Below are positions 1 to 7,854 of a stretch of 64,000 bases of DNA, one piece after another. A program made the translations under genes and the position numbers. Where the stretch lies: NCBI RefSeq assembly GCF_030270605.1, contig NZ_BSYJ01000003.1, positions 664,697-728,696 on the forward strand, written 5' to 3'. Each line of letters begins with the position of its first letter. Position 1 is the first letter of the stretch. The stretch comes from Biformimicrobium ophioploci. Lineage in GTDB: Bacteria; Pseudomonadota; Gammaproteobacteria; Pseudomonadales; Cellvibrionaceae. The notes under the pieces are model-generated. The model worked only from the letters and a program-made list of their open reading frames with translations, was not told the origin of the DNA and made no database searches.

Positions 1-1
1 G

Positions 2-649
2 ACCTGGCTGCTGGCGCATGAGCCGGCGGACAAGGTAGTGATCTTCTGCAATACCCGTGCGCGGGTGGAGGCACTGGGCGAGGTGCTGGGGCACCACAAC
101 CTGGATTCCGTCATCCTGCATGGTGACCTGACCCAGGATGAGCGCAACGAAGTCACGCATCGCTTCCGCCTCGGCCGCGCCAAGATCCTGCTTGCCACTG
201 ATGTGGCCGCGCGTGGTCTGGATATCAAGGGCGTGGACCTGGTGGTGAACTACGATATGGCGCAGAGCCCGGATGACTATGTGCACCGTATCGGCCGCAC
301 GGGACGCGCCGGCGAAGAGGGTCTGGCGGTATCCCTGATTGCGCGCAGTGACTGGCGCCGCAAGGGCGCCGTGGAGAAGTTCCTCGATATGGGCATGGAG
401 CAGCGGGTGATCAAGGGGCTGCAGGGCAAGTACCGTGGCGAGCGTCCGCCGGAAAGCAGGCAGGCGCCGAGCCCCTGGGACAAAAGCGCGAAAAAGCCAG
501 CGGGCAAAAAGCCCGGCGCAGGCAGGCCGCACAAGAAGCCTGCGGCCGGCAAGCGCCCCGGGGGCAAGGGGCAGGCCGGCAAGGGCCTGGGTGGCCGTTT
601 CGGGGACGGCAGCGCGCCGCTGACGATTAAACCCCGAAAAAAAGATTAG
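2..649 (+). CDS. DEAD-box ATP-dependent RNA helicase, C-terminal part (5' end outside window)
   Basis: The reading frame is open from the first bases of the window, so this is the C-terminal 215 residues of a longer protein. It holds the second RecA-like domain of a DEAD-box RNA helicase: the VIFCNTR motif, the ATDVAARGLD motif and the HRIGRTGRAG motif that contacts ATP. After the helicase core comes a tail of about 70 residues rich in Lys, Pro, Gly and Arg, typical of the RNA-binding extensions of RhlE/SrmB-type helicases. The likely role is unwinding RNA during ribosome assembly or mRNA turnover. The N-terminal DEAD box is not visible, so the subfamily cannot be settled. Confidence 0.9.
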   Translation, partial: TWLLAHEPADKVVIFCNTRARVEALGEVLGHHNLDSVILHGDLTQDERNEVTHRFRLGRAKILLATDVAARGLDIKGVDLVVNYDMAQSPDDYVHRIGRTGRAGEEGLAVSLIARSDWRRKGAVEKFLDMGMEQRVIKGLQGKYRGERPPESRQAPSPWDKSAKKPAGKKPGAGRPHKKPAAGKRPGGKGQAGKGLGGRFGDGSAPLTIKPRKKD

Positions 650-667
650 CGCCCCAATCAGATTTGT

Positions 668-1936
668 TCAGGCGAGTAACTCGGCCATCGCGCTGGTGAT
701 CTTGCGTAACTCCTGCGGCTGCATCACATAGGGCGGCATGGTGTAGACCAGCTTGCCGAACGGGCGCAGCCATACACCGCGATCCACCAGCTGTTGCTGG
801 ATTTTCGCCATTACCACCGGCTCGTGCATCTCCACCACACCAATGGCGCCAAGTGCGCGCACATTCGCGACGCGGGGGGAGTCAACCAGCGGCGCAAGCT
901 CCTGTTTGAGCTGGCTCTCCAGCGCCGCAACGCGTTCCTGCCACGGGCCTTGCATCAGCAGGTCGATACTGGCATTGGCAACAGCGCAGGCCAGCGGGTT
1001 ACCCATAAACGTTGGCCCGTGCATGAATACGCCGGCTTCACCCCGGCAGATACCGTCTGCCACCCGCTCTGTACAAAGCGTGGCGGCGAGTGTCATATAG
1101 CCACCGGTCAGGGCCTTTCCAAGGCACATAATATCTGGCGAGATCCCAGCGTGTTCGCAGGCAAACAGTTTGCCGGTGCGGCCAAAGCCCGTGGCAATCT
1201 CGTCCGCGATCAACAGCACATCGTACTCATCGCAGAGGCTGCGCACGCGGGCAAGGTATTCGGCGCTGTAAAAGCGCATACCGCCGGCGCCCTGTACGAT
1301 GGGTTCAAGGATGACCGCTGCAATTTCCCCGTGGCGTTTCCGCAGGAGCTGCGTAATTTCCTCTAGATGCTGTTCCTCACAGGTCTCACCGAACTGGCAT
1401 TCCGGGGCTGCAACGAACAGGTGTTGCGGCAGGTTATTCGCAAATAGATGATGCATCCCGGTAATCGGGTCGCACACGCTCATGGCGCCGAACGTATCGC
1501 CGTGGTAGCCGTTGCGCAGCGCCAGCATTTTGCTCTTTTCAGGCTTGCCCTGAGAATGCCAGTACTGCAGCGCCATTTTGATCGCCACTTCGACGGATAC
1601 TGAGCCGGAGTCCGCCAGAAAGACTTTCTGCAACGGAGCGGGAGTAATCTCTACCAGCTTGCGACAGAGCTCCACTGCCGGCTCGTGGGTGATGCCTCCG
1701 AACATGACATGTGCCATTTTTCCAAGCTGTTGCTCGGCCGCGCGGTTCAGCTCCGGCACATTGTACCCATGCAGGGTGCACCACCAGGAGGACATGCCGT
1801 CCACCAGCTTGCGGCCATCTTCGAGCTGCAGGTGCACGCCCTCCGCGCTGGCGACGGGGTACACCGGCGGGGCGGAGAGTACGGAGCTGTACGGATGCCA
1901 GATATGCTGGCGGTCAAAATCTAAATCTACGGTCAT
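668..1936 (-). CDS. bioA: Adenosylmethionine-8-amino-7-oxononanoate aminotransferase
   Basis: A PLP-dependent class III aminotransferase of 422 residues, the usual BioA length. It makes 7,8-diaminopelargonate from 7-keto-8-aminopelargonate in biotin synthesis, with S-adenosylmethionine as amino donor. Visible signatures are the N-terminal DRQHIWHPYSS substrate-binding stretch, YHGDTFGAMSV, the cofactor-binding IADEIATGFGRTGK and the PLP lysine in CLGKALTGGY. The gene stands alone, convergent with the helicase gene with a gap of only 18 bp. No other bio genes are in the window, so the pathway is split in this genome. Confidence 0.95.
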   Translation of the reverse strand: MTVDLDFDRQHIWHPYSSVLSAPPVYPVASAEGVHLQLEDGRKLVDGMSSWWCTLHGYNVPELNRAAEQQLGKMAHVMFGGITHEPAVELCRKLVEITPAPLQKVFLADSGSVSVEVAIKMALQYWHSQGKPEKSKMLALRNGYHGDTFGAMSVCDPITGMHHLFANNLPQHLFVAAPECQFGETCEEQHLEEITQLLRKRHGEIAAVILEPIVQGAGGMRFYSAEYLARVRSLCDEYDVLLIADEIATGFGRTGKLFACEHAGISPDIMCLGKALTGGYMTLAATLCTERVADGICRGEAGVFMHGPTFMGNPLACAVANASIDLLMQGPWQERVAALESQLKQELAPLVDSPRVANVRALGAIGVVEMHEPVVMAKIQQQLVDRGVWLRPFGKLVYTMPPYVMQPQELRKITSAMAELLA

Positions 1937-2007
1937 CAGTTTCTGGCAGGCGGTCTTGCCTGTGCTTTGAGCTCTGCAGTTATCTGTATCTGTAATCTAT
2001 CCCGGCA

Positions 2008-4548
2008 TCAGGCAAGGTCGCGCAGTACCCGCAAAGGCGGCTCCGATACCGAGCTGCGGCAGGCGAGTGTGCCGGCAGTGCCCACCAGAATCGCGCCAAG
2101 CAGCGGGCCGAGCAGCCACAGTTCAGGGTGCCATGTCGGTGCCAGTTCGAAGGTCCATTTTGCCAGCGCAAACAGGGTCAGTTCTGCACCGCCGGCTGCC
2201 AGCAGGCCCGTTAACAATCCTATCAGCGCGAATTCCAGAATCAGGCTGCGCATCAGGATTTTGCTGCTGCCGCCCAGGGCGCGGATCAATGCTGCCTCCT
2301 GCAGGCGCTCGGCGATACTCGCCTTTACGCCGGCAAGCAGCACCAGCACGCCTGCTATCAGCATCAGGATCAGGACCGCCTCGATTGCGAAGGACACCTG
2401 GTCGATGGTTTCCTGGATCCGGGCAATCACTTTATCCAGTTCGATAATGGTGATGCTCGGGAAACCGGTAACCAATTCGTTTACCAGCAGTTTCTGCTCC
2501 GGTGGCAGATAGAAACTGGTGATGTAGGTGGCCGGGAAATCGCTCAGCGAACCGGGCGAAAACAGCATGTAGAAATTGGGGTGCATGCTGTCCCACTGCA
2601 GGGTGCGGTGGCTGATGACAGGTGCAGACATCTCGATGCCGCCGATGGAGAAGCGCAACTCGTCGCCGAGCTTCAGGGCAAGCTTGTCTGCCAGCTCTTT
2701 CTCTACGGAGACACCCCGTGCGTTGGCGGGGAGCTTGTCCCACCACTGGCCGGCGACGATCTTGTTGTCATCGGCGAGCGTATCGGTCCAGCTCAGGTTG
2801 AGCTCCCGGCGGATCGCACCGGAGTCCTGCTGGGGGCGTTCCTTGACCGGCACATCGTTCACGTGGGTCAGGCGCCCGCGTACCATCGGGTATATCTGGC
2901 CGGTTTCTATATTCGATTGTTCGAACAGGGTATCCAGTTCTTCCAGCTGGTAATCGGCAATATTCACCAAAAAATGGTTCGGGGCATTTTCCGGCAGCTG
3001 CATACGCCATTCGTCGATCAGCGCGGTGCGCGCGAAATACATGGCCAGCATTGCCAGCAGACCGGTGCCGAATGCGGCCAGTAACAGCGCATTGAAGGGG
3101 GCGCGGCGTTGCAGACTGCCACTTGCGAGGCGCCAGCTGGTGCCGAGTTTGGCGATATGCCCGGACAGCAGGCGCAGTACGCCAAAGTTGAACAGTGCCG
3201 CCAGTACGGCAAGCAGCAGCAAACCGGCGAACAGGGCCAGGGTGATTGCGAGGCTGCCGCTCAGCCACCACACCAGCAACAGCATAAACAGTGGCCCGAA
3301 CACAAATGCCATCCATTCGCCGCGGTGGGGGTTGCCCCAGTCGCGCTGCAGGGTCTGCATGGGCGATGTGCCGCCGAGGCGCAGCAGCGGAGGCAGGGCA
3401 AAACCGGCGGTACACACAATACCGGTGCCGAGGCCAACCAATAGCGGTTGCCACTGGGTGGGCGGCGGATCCAGCGGGAACATATCCGCCAGCAGGACTA
3501 CGACCTGGGCCTGCACCAGGCTTCCCAGCAGGAGGCCCAGGGCGGTGGCGATGCCGGCGAGCACCAGCATCTGGGTAACGTACAGCTGCAGGGTCTTGCG
3601 CCTGCCGGCACCCAGGCTTTTCAGGACGGCAACGTAAGGCACGTGGCGCAGGCTGTAGCGACGCCCGGACAGGGATATGGCAACACAGGCCAGTAACACC
3701 GCAAGGCTGCCTGCCAGGTAAAGGAAGCTTTCTGCGCGGTCCATGGCGCGTGCCACGCGGGGTTGGCCGTCGCGCAGGTCGATGACACGCTGGTGTGTGG
3801 TGAGCTGTGGCTTGAGCCATTGCATGTACTGGCTCAGTTGCTCTGGCTCGCCGGCCAGCAGGTAGCGATAACCGACGCGGCTGCCGGGCTGGATAACTTC
3901 GGCTGCAGGTAGGTCGTCGACATGCATCAGTGCACGAGCGCCGAAGCTGAACACACTGTTGCTGCGGTCCGGTTCAAACTCGATCAACCCGGATACTTTC
4001 AGGTCCAGTGCGCCAATGCGCAGCGTATCGCCCACAGCAATATCCATCAGCGGTAGCAGGCGCGGTTCCAGCCAGACCTCGCCGGGTTGCGGCCCGCTGG
4101 ATACCTTTACGCGAGTCGCTTCCGGGGATTCCCGCATTTCCAGGTGGCCTACCAGTGGGTAGCTGCTGTCCACGGCCTTTACTGCCGCCAGCTGGAAGTT
4201 ATCTCCGGTGCTGATCATGGAAGAGAAGCCGACGGTGCGCGCATGCCGGACCTGGTTTTCCTGCGCGTGCTGAATCCACTCTTGCGGCGTCGGGGAATTG
4301 CCGGATACAACCCGCTCCGCGGCGAGGAAGCTGTAAGATTGCGCGGTCAGGGCGCGCTGCAGGCGATCAGTGAAGTGTGCTATCGCTGTAACGATTGTGA
4401 CAGCCAGTAGCAGGGAGGCGGCGATGAGAGCGAGCTCTCCACCACGCCAGTCGCGCCACAACAGGCGCAATGCCAGTGCGGTGCCACCACCGGACTTAGC
4501 TGGTGAAGTGTCGCCCAGCTCTGGTGCGTTCATTCCTGCGTTTGCCAT
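2008..4548 (-). CDS. ybbP: ABC transporter permease of the FtsX/MacB type (YbbP-like)
   Basis: A large integral membrane protein of 846 residues. One transmembrane helix lies near residue 40, followed by a periplasmic domain. Two blocks of FtsX-type helices follow (around 260-480 and at the C-terminus from about 720), as in E. coli YbbP. The start codon shares one base with the stop codon of the ATPase gene upstream (TAATG), so the two are translated together. Opposite tesA, as in E. coli, the pair forms an ABC system thought to act on lipids or lipoproteins at the inner membrane. The substrate is not known from sequence. Confidence 0.88.
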   Translation of the reverse strand: MANAGMNAPELGDTSPAKSGGGTALALRLLWRDWRGGELALIAASLLLAVTIVTAIAHFTDRLQRALTAQSYSFLAAERVVSGNSPTPQEWIQHAQENQVRHARTVGFSSMISTGDNFQLAAVKAVDSSYPLVGHLEMRESPEATRVKVSSGPQPGEVWLEPRLLPLMDIAVGDTLRIGALDLKVSGLIEFEPDRSNSVFSFGARALMHVDDLPAAEVIQPGSRVGYRYLLAGEPEQLSQYMQWLKPQLTTHQRVIDLRDGQPRVARAMDRAESFLYLAGSLAVLLACVAISLSGRRYSLRHVPYVAVLKSLGAGRRKTLQLYVTQMLVLAGIATALGLLLGSLVQAQVVVLLADMFPLDPPPTQWQPLLVGLGTGIVCTAGFALPPLLRLGGTSPMQTLQRDWGNPHRGEWMAFVFGPLFMLLLVWWLSGSLAITLALFAGLLLLAVLAALFNFGVLRLLSGHIAKLGTSWRLASGSLQRRAPFNALLLAAFGTGLLAMLAMYFARTALIDEWRMQLPENAPNHFLVNIADYQLEELDTLFEQSNIETGQIYPMVRGRLTHVNDVPVKERPQQDSGAIRRELNLSWTDTLADDNKIVAGQWWDKLPANARGVSVEKELADKLALKLGDELRFSIGGIEMSAPVISHRTLQWDSMHPNFYMLFSPGSLSDFPATYITSFYLPPEQKLLVNELVTGFPSITIIELDKVIARIQETIDQVSFAIEAVLILMLIAGVLVLLAGVKASIAERLQEAALIRALGGSSKILMRSLILEFALIGLLTGLLAAGGAELTLFALAKWTFELAPTWHPELWLLGPLLGAILVGTAGTLACRSSVSEPPLRVLRDLA

Positions 4549-5258
4549 TACTGCTGCACGCCTCCCGTCACAGCGAGTTCCCCCGCGTCGACTTCCTGAG
4601 CCTCGCCGGCAGTGATGCGTAGCTGCCGCTGGCAGCGAGTCGCGAGCCCGGACTCGTGGGTTACCAGAACCAGGGTGGTACCGGTCTCGTTATTGAGGTT
4701 AAACAGCAGGTCTGCAATGCGTTCGCCGTTTTTGGCATCAAGGCTGCCGGTGGGCTCGTCGGCAAACAGCACAGCCGGTTCGCTGGCGAATGCGCGGGCG
4801 ATGGCCACACGCTGCTGTTCCCCCCCCGAAAGCTGGCGCGGGTAGTGGTGCAGGCGCTTGTCCAGGCCTACCTTCTCCAGGAATTTGGTGGCTCTGTCTT
4901 TTGCGTCTGCAAGTCCCGCAAGTTCCGCGGGCAGCATGACATTTTCCAGTGCAGTCAGGCCTGGCAACAACTGGAAGGTCTGGAATACGAAGCCGACGTG
5001 GTTGGCGCGCACGCGGGCGCGATCTTCCTCGTCCATGCTGGTGATTTCTTCTCCGGCCAGCCACAACTTTCCGGATGTTGGCCTGTCCAAACCAGCGAGC
5101 AGGCCGAGTAATGTGGATTTGCCTGAGCCGGAAGGCCCGGTGATGGCCAGGGTTTCTCCTGAGGACAGGCTGAGGTTAATATCACTCAGTATGTTGAGCG
5201 GTCCCTCGGCTGTAGAAACTGCGTGGCAGAGGTTTTGGGCTTTGATGATCTCTGACAT
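4548..5258 (-). CDS. ybbA: ABC transporter ATP-binding protein (YbbA-like)
   Basis: An ABC ATPase of 236 residues in the LolD/MacB group. It has Walker A GPSGSGKST near residue 41, the Q-loop FQTFQLLPGL, the signature LSGGEQQRVAIARA, Walker B VLFADEPTGSLD and the switch histidine in LVTHE. It is the first gene of a two-gene operon with the FtsX-type permease and overlaps it by one base. It is transcribed divergently from the thioesterase/lysophospholipase gene tesA, the same arrangement as E. coli ybbAP-tesA. It powers the permease; the cargo is unknown. Confidence 0.92.
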   Translation of the reverse strand: MSEIIKAQNLCHAVSTAEGPLNILSDINLSLSSGETLAITGPSGSGKSTLLGLLAGLDRPTSGKLWLAGEEITSMDEEDRARVRANHVGFVFQTFQLLPGLTALENVMLPAELAGLADAKDRATKFLEKVGLDKRLHHYPRQLSGGEQQRVAIARAFASEPAVLFADEPTGSLDAKNGERIADLLFNLNNETGTTLVLVTHESGLATRCQRQLRITAGEAQEVDAGELAVTGGVQQ

Positions 5259-5354
5259 ATTCAGGTCGATACGCTCACGTCGCTTTTAACGAAATTCTTA
5301 TTGCCGGTGCTGGCACCGGATTGCCGGACAGCCCGGTCGAAAGGAGATTATGGC

Positions 5355-6041
5355 ATGGCTTGGCGCAAGCGCCTCAGGGTTTTCATCGTAGCTTTTTGTG
5401 TGTTCGGCGCGCCGCTTGGCATATTCAGCGCTCAGGGCTGGGCATCGGATCAGGAGAGTGTACAAAAATTGCTCGTACTGGGGGACAGTATCAGTGCGGG
5501 TTATGGCATTGACCCGGAAAAAGGCTGGGTGCAGTTGCTGCAAAACCGTATTCGCGAAGTCGGCGCCGATATCGAGGTGGTGAACGCCAGCGTGAGTGGA
5601 GACACTACGCGCGCGGGACTGGCGCGTCTGCCGCTGCTCCTGAAGACGCACGAACCACGCTGGCTGGTTGTCGAGTTGGGGGGCAATGACGGTTTGCGCG
5701 GTTACCCGCCCAAGCTGATGCAGGAGAACCTCGACAACATTGTGGCCAGGGGCAAGGCCGCAAATGCGCAGGTGCTGTTACTGGGTATGCGCCTGCCCCC
5801 CAATTATGGCCCTGCCTACAACGAGGCTTTTGAAAATGCTTTCGTGAAGGTCGCTGAGAAGCAACAGGTCCCTTTTGTGCCGTTTTTTCTGGAAACCGTG
5901 GCGCTGCAGGAGGGGGCATTGCAGTCGGATGGTATCCACCCGACCCAGTTAGTGCAGGCTGGCATGCTCGACTATGTCTGGCCCTGCCTGAACGCCATGC
6001 TGAACGGAAATGGCCAGACTAAAGAGTCATGCAACTTCTGA
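5355..6041 (+). CDS. tesA: Arylesterase / acyl-CoA thioesterase I, periplasmic SGNH hydrolase
   Basis: An SGNH/GDSL hydrolase of 228 residues with an N-terminal signal peptide, so it acts in the periplasm. All four family blocks are visible: VLGDSISAGYG with the nucleophile serine, the oxyanion glycine in VSGDTT, LGGNDGLRG, and the Asp/His pair in SDGIHPT. E. coli TesA cleaves acyl-CoAs, esters and lysophospholipids. The start chosen here has AAGGAG eight bases upstream; an upstream in-frame ATG at 5301 would put a charged stretch before the signal peptide. The gene is divergent from ybbA-ybbP. Confidence 0.93.
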   Translation: MAWRKRLRVFIVAFCVFGAPLGIFSAQGWASDQESVQKLLVLGDSISAGYGIDPEKGWVQLLQNRIREVGADIEVVNASVSGDTTRAGLARLPLLLKTHEPRWLVVELGGNDGLRGYPPKLMQENLDNIVARGKAANAQVLLLGMRLPPNYGPAYNEAFENAFVKVAEKQQVPFVPFFLETVALQEGALQSDGIHPTQLVQAGMLDYVWPCLNAMLNGNGQTKESCNF

Positions 6042-6107
6042 GCAAATCGCTTAAAATTTGCGCCCCCGAATTGACGTAGTCCCGCTTGCGGGCCTGGAAG
6101 AGAAGTG

Positions 6108-7094
6108 ATGTCCAATAGCGCCAGCATCGAAACCCGTAAACACCGCCTTGAGTTCAACAAGCTGCAGAAGCGCCTGCGTCGCAATGTCGGCCGCGCGATC
6201 GCAGATTTCAATATGATCGAGGAGGGCGATAAGGTCATGGTGTGCCTGTCCGGGGGCAAGGACAGTTACGCGATGCTGGATATCCTCCTGAACCTGCAGA
6301 AAACGGCCCCCGTCCATTTCGAGCTGGTGGCGGTCAATATGGACCAGAAGCAGCCGGGCTTCCCTGAGCATATCCTGCCGGAATACCTGCAGCGCATCGG
6401 GGTCCCTTACCATATCCTGAACAAGGATACCTACAGTGTGGTCAAGGAGCTGGTGCCCGAAGGCAAGACCACCTGCGGCCTGTGTTCGCGCCTGCGGCGC
6501 GGCACCCTGTACGGATTTGCCGAGGAGATCGGTGCAACCAAAGTGGCGCTGGGGCATCACAAGGACGATATCGTTGAGACGCTGTTCCTCAACATGTTTT
6601 ACGGGGGTCGCCTGAAGGCCATGCCGCCGAAGCTGCTGGCCGATGATCAGCGAAATATTGTGATTCGCCCGCTGGCCTACTGTCGCGAAGAAGACCTGTC
6701 GCTGCTGGCGGAGTACAAGCAGTTTCCCATCATTCCGTGCAATCTTTGTGGCAGCCAGGAAAACCTGCAGCGCCAGAATATCAAGGCAATGCTGCGAGAC
6801 TGGGACAGGCAGTTCCCGGGCCGTACGGAGACGATTTTTTCCGCACTGCAGAAAGTTTCCCCGTCACAGCTGGCCGACACTGGCCTGTATGACTTTACCA
6901 ACCTGGAACTGGACCGGAGCAATGAGAAAAAAGCGCCGGTTGCCGAGGAAGCTACTTTTGTTGCGCCGGTTGTGAACTCATGGGTGCCTGACCTGGAGTC
7001 TGACCAGGAACCTGCGTCGGAGCCTGAGGAGTGCGAGGTGGTGTCGGCGCCGCAGGGTGGCGCACCACTTTATATTGACGCGGTAAACCTCTGA
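6108..7094 (+). CDS. ttcA: tRNA 2-thiocytidine(32) biosynthesis protein
   Basis: A PP-loop ATP pyrophosphatase of 328 residues that inserts sulfur at cytidine 32 of certain tRNAs. The PP-loop is [12 protein letters not shown], and the Cys pairs that hold the Fe-S cluster are visible in [12 protein letters not shown] and IPCNLCGSQ. The protein matches E. coli TtcA (311 residues) until about residue 275; the acidic tail beyond is lineage-specific. That tail is antisense to the proline-rich C-terminus of the gene on the other strand (6952-7094). A GTG directly before the ATG is the alternative start. Confidence 0.95.
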   Translation: MSNSASIETRKHRLEFNKLQKRLRRNVGRAIADFNMIEEGDKVMVCLSGGKDSYAMLDILLNLQKTAPVHFELVAVNMDQKQPGFPEHILPEYLQRIGVPYHILNKDTYSVVKELVPEGKTTCGLCSRLRRGTLYGFAEEIGATKVALGHHKDDIVETLFLNMFYGGRLKAMPPKLLADDQRNIVIRPLAYCREEDLSLLAEYKQFPIIPCNLCGSQENLQRQNIKAMLRDWDRQFPGRTETIFSALQKVSPSQLADTGLYDFTNLELDRSNEKKAPVAEEATFVAPVVNSWVPDLESDQEPASEPEECEVVSAPQGGAPLYIDAVNL

Positions 7095-7641
7095 CGCAGG
7101 CGCGGTCCTTTTTGGGCTCCACGTAGCGGAAGTAGTTGTCGATAAAATTGGAAATGGTGGCGCTCGGGCCGTGGTGAAAGTGCCTGTGCCAGGCGCGCGC
7201 CATACCGTAGATGTCGTCTGCGGCTATTTCCGAGATTCCGGCAGCACGGTAGACCAGCCATGCGATTGCGGTCGCATAGCGCAGGTTGGTGGTCAGTTCT
7301 GCATGGGGGTGCTCTAGGAAGTCCCGCTGGCTTGCAAGGCCACGCACCTTGGAGGCCAGTGCCGGGTGGTCGACGAGGTACCTGTCCCATACCGCCTTGT
7401 GACTCTGCGGTGGGATCTGGTAAATTCCCAGCCCGCGGCGGCGGCTGTATTTCAGGTGCAGCCCCATCTCTGATTCCTGCGCTGCGGTTCCCAGCAGCAG
7501 GTTTTCCATTCCGGCAGATGAACGATGCAGTTGTCGCAGGGTGGGGCGAATGACTAGTTCGCGAATTTCGTCCAGGCAAATGCCCATAAGGGTTCGTGTT
7601 TTTTTGACTTGCTCAACCTCAGGTTTAGTTGGTTGCGGCAT
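6952..7641 (-). CDS. Phage-like lytic transglycosylase (SLT-type) domain protein
   Basis: A protein of about 229 residues. Near residue 50 it has [13 protein letters not shown], the catalytic-glutamate context of SLT-type transglycosylases, followed by GLGIYQIPP. The combination resembles lysozyme-like domains of tailed-phage virion proteins more than housekeeping MltC/Slt enzymes. The C-terminal 50 residues are rich in Pro, Gln and Thr and lie antisense to the end of ttcA. No holin, tail or other phage gene is next to it. The start is uncertain: this ATG lacks a clear ribosome site, another lies at 7587, and an upstream extension to 7818 runs through an inverted repeat. Function inferred from motifs only. 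Confidence 0.6.
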   Translation of the reverse strand: MPQPTKPEVEQVKKTRTLMGICLDEIRELVIRPTLRQLHRSSAGMENLLLGTAAQESEMGLHLKYSRRRGLGIYQIPPQSHKAVWDRYLVDHPALASKVRGLASQRDFLEHPHAELTTNLRYATAIAWLVYRAAGISEIAADDIYGMARAWHRHFHHGPSATISNFIDNYFRYVEPKKDRACVRGLPRQYKVVRHPAAPTPPRTPQAPTQVPGQTPGQAPMSSQPAQQK

Positions 7642-7733
7642 GCCGTGCCAGTGATTTCGGCTAAATTGCGCGCCAATCGGCGTAGAGTGGAAGGGCGATC
7701 CAGTCAGGACGTATGTGGATGGCCAGCGCACCA

Positions 7734-7825
7734 TTAGGATGTTCATTTCGAAATCGCATAAATACGTCCATGTAGCTCCGGCGCGCACGTCCATGTGCGC
7801 GACGGTTTCGAAATTCACATCCTAA
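7734..7825. repeat. 92-bp element bounded by 20-bp inverted repeats
   Basis: The arms at 7734-7753 and 7806-7825 are reverse complements at 18 of 20 positions, each containing TTTCGAAA and ending in TTAGGATG. Inside are two direct copies of ACGTCCATGT (7764-7773 and 7788-7797), the second within a small palindrome GCGCAC-N6-GTGCGC. The element sits between the transglycosylase gene and the secreted-protein gene, both on the minus strand. It may be a small non-autonomous insertion or a strong hairpin between transcripts. Confidence 0.6.
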
Positions 7826-7854
7826 CGATCCACTCGCTAGCTAATTGTGCTGAA

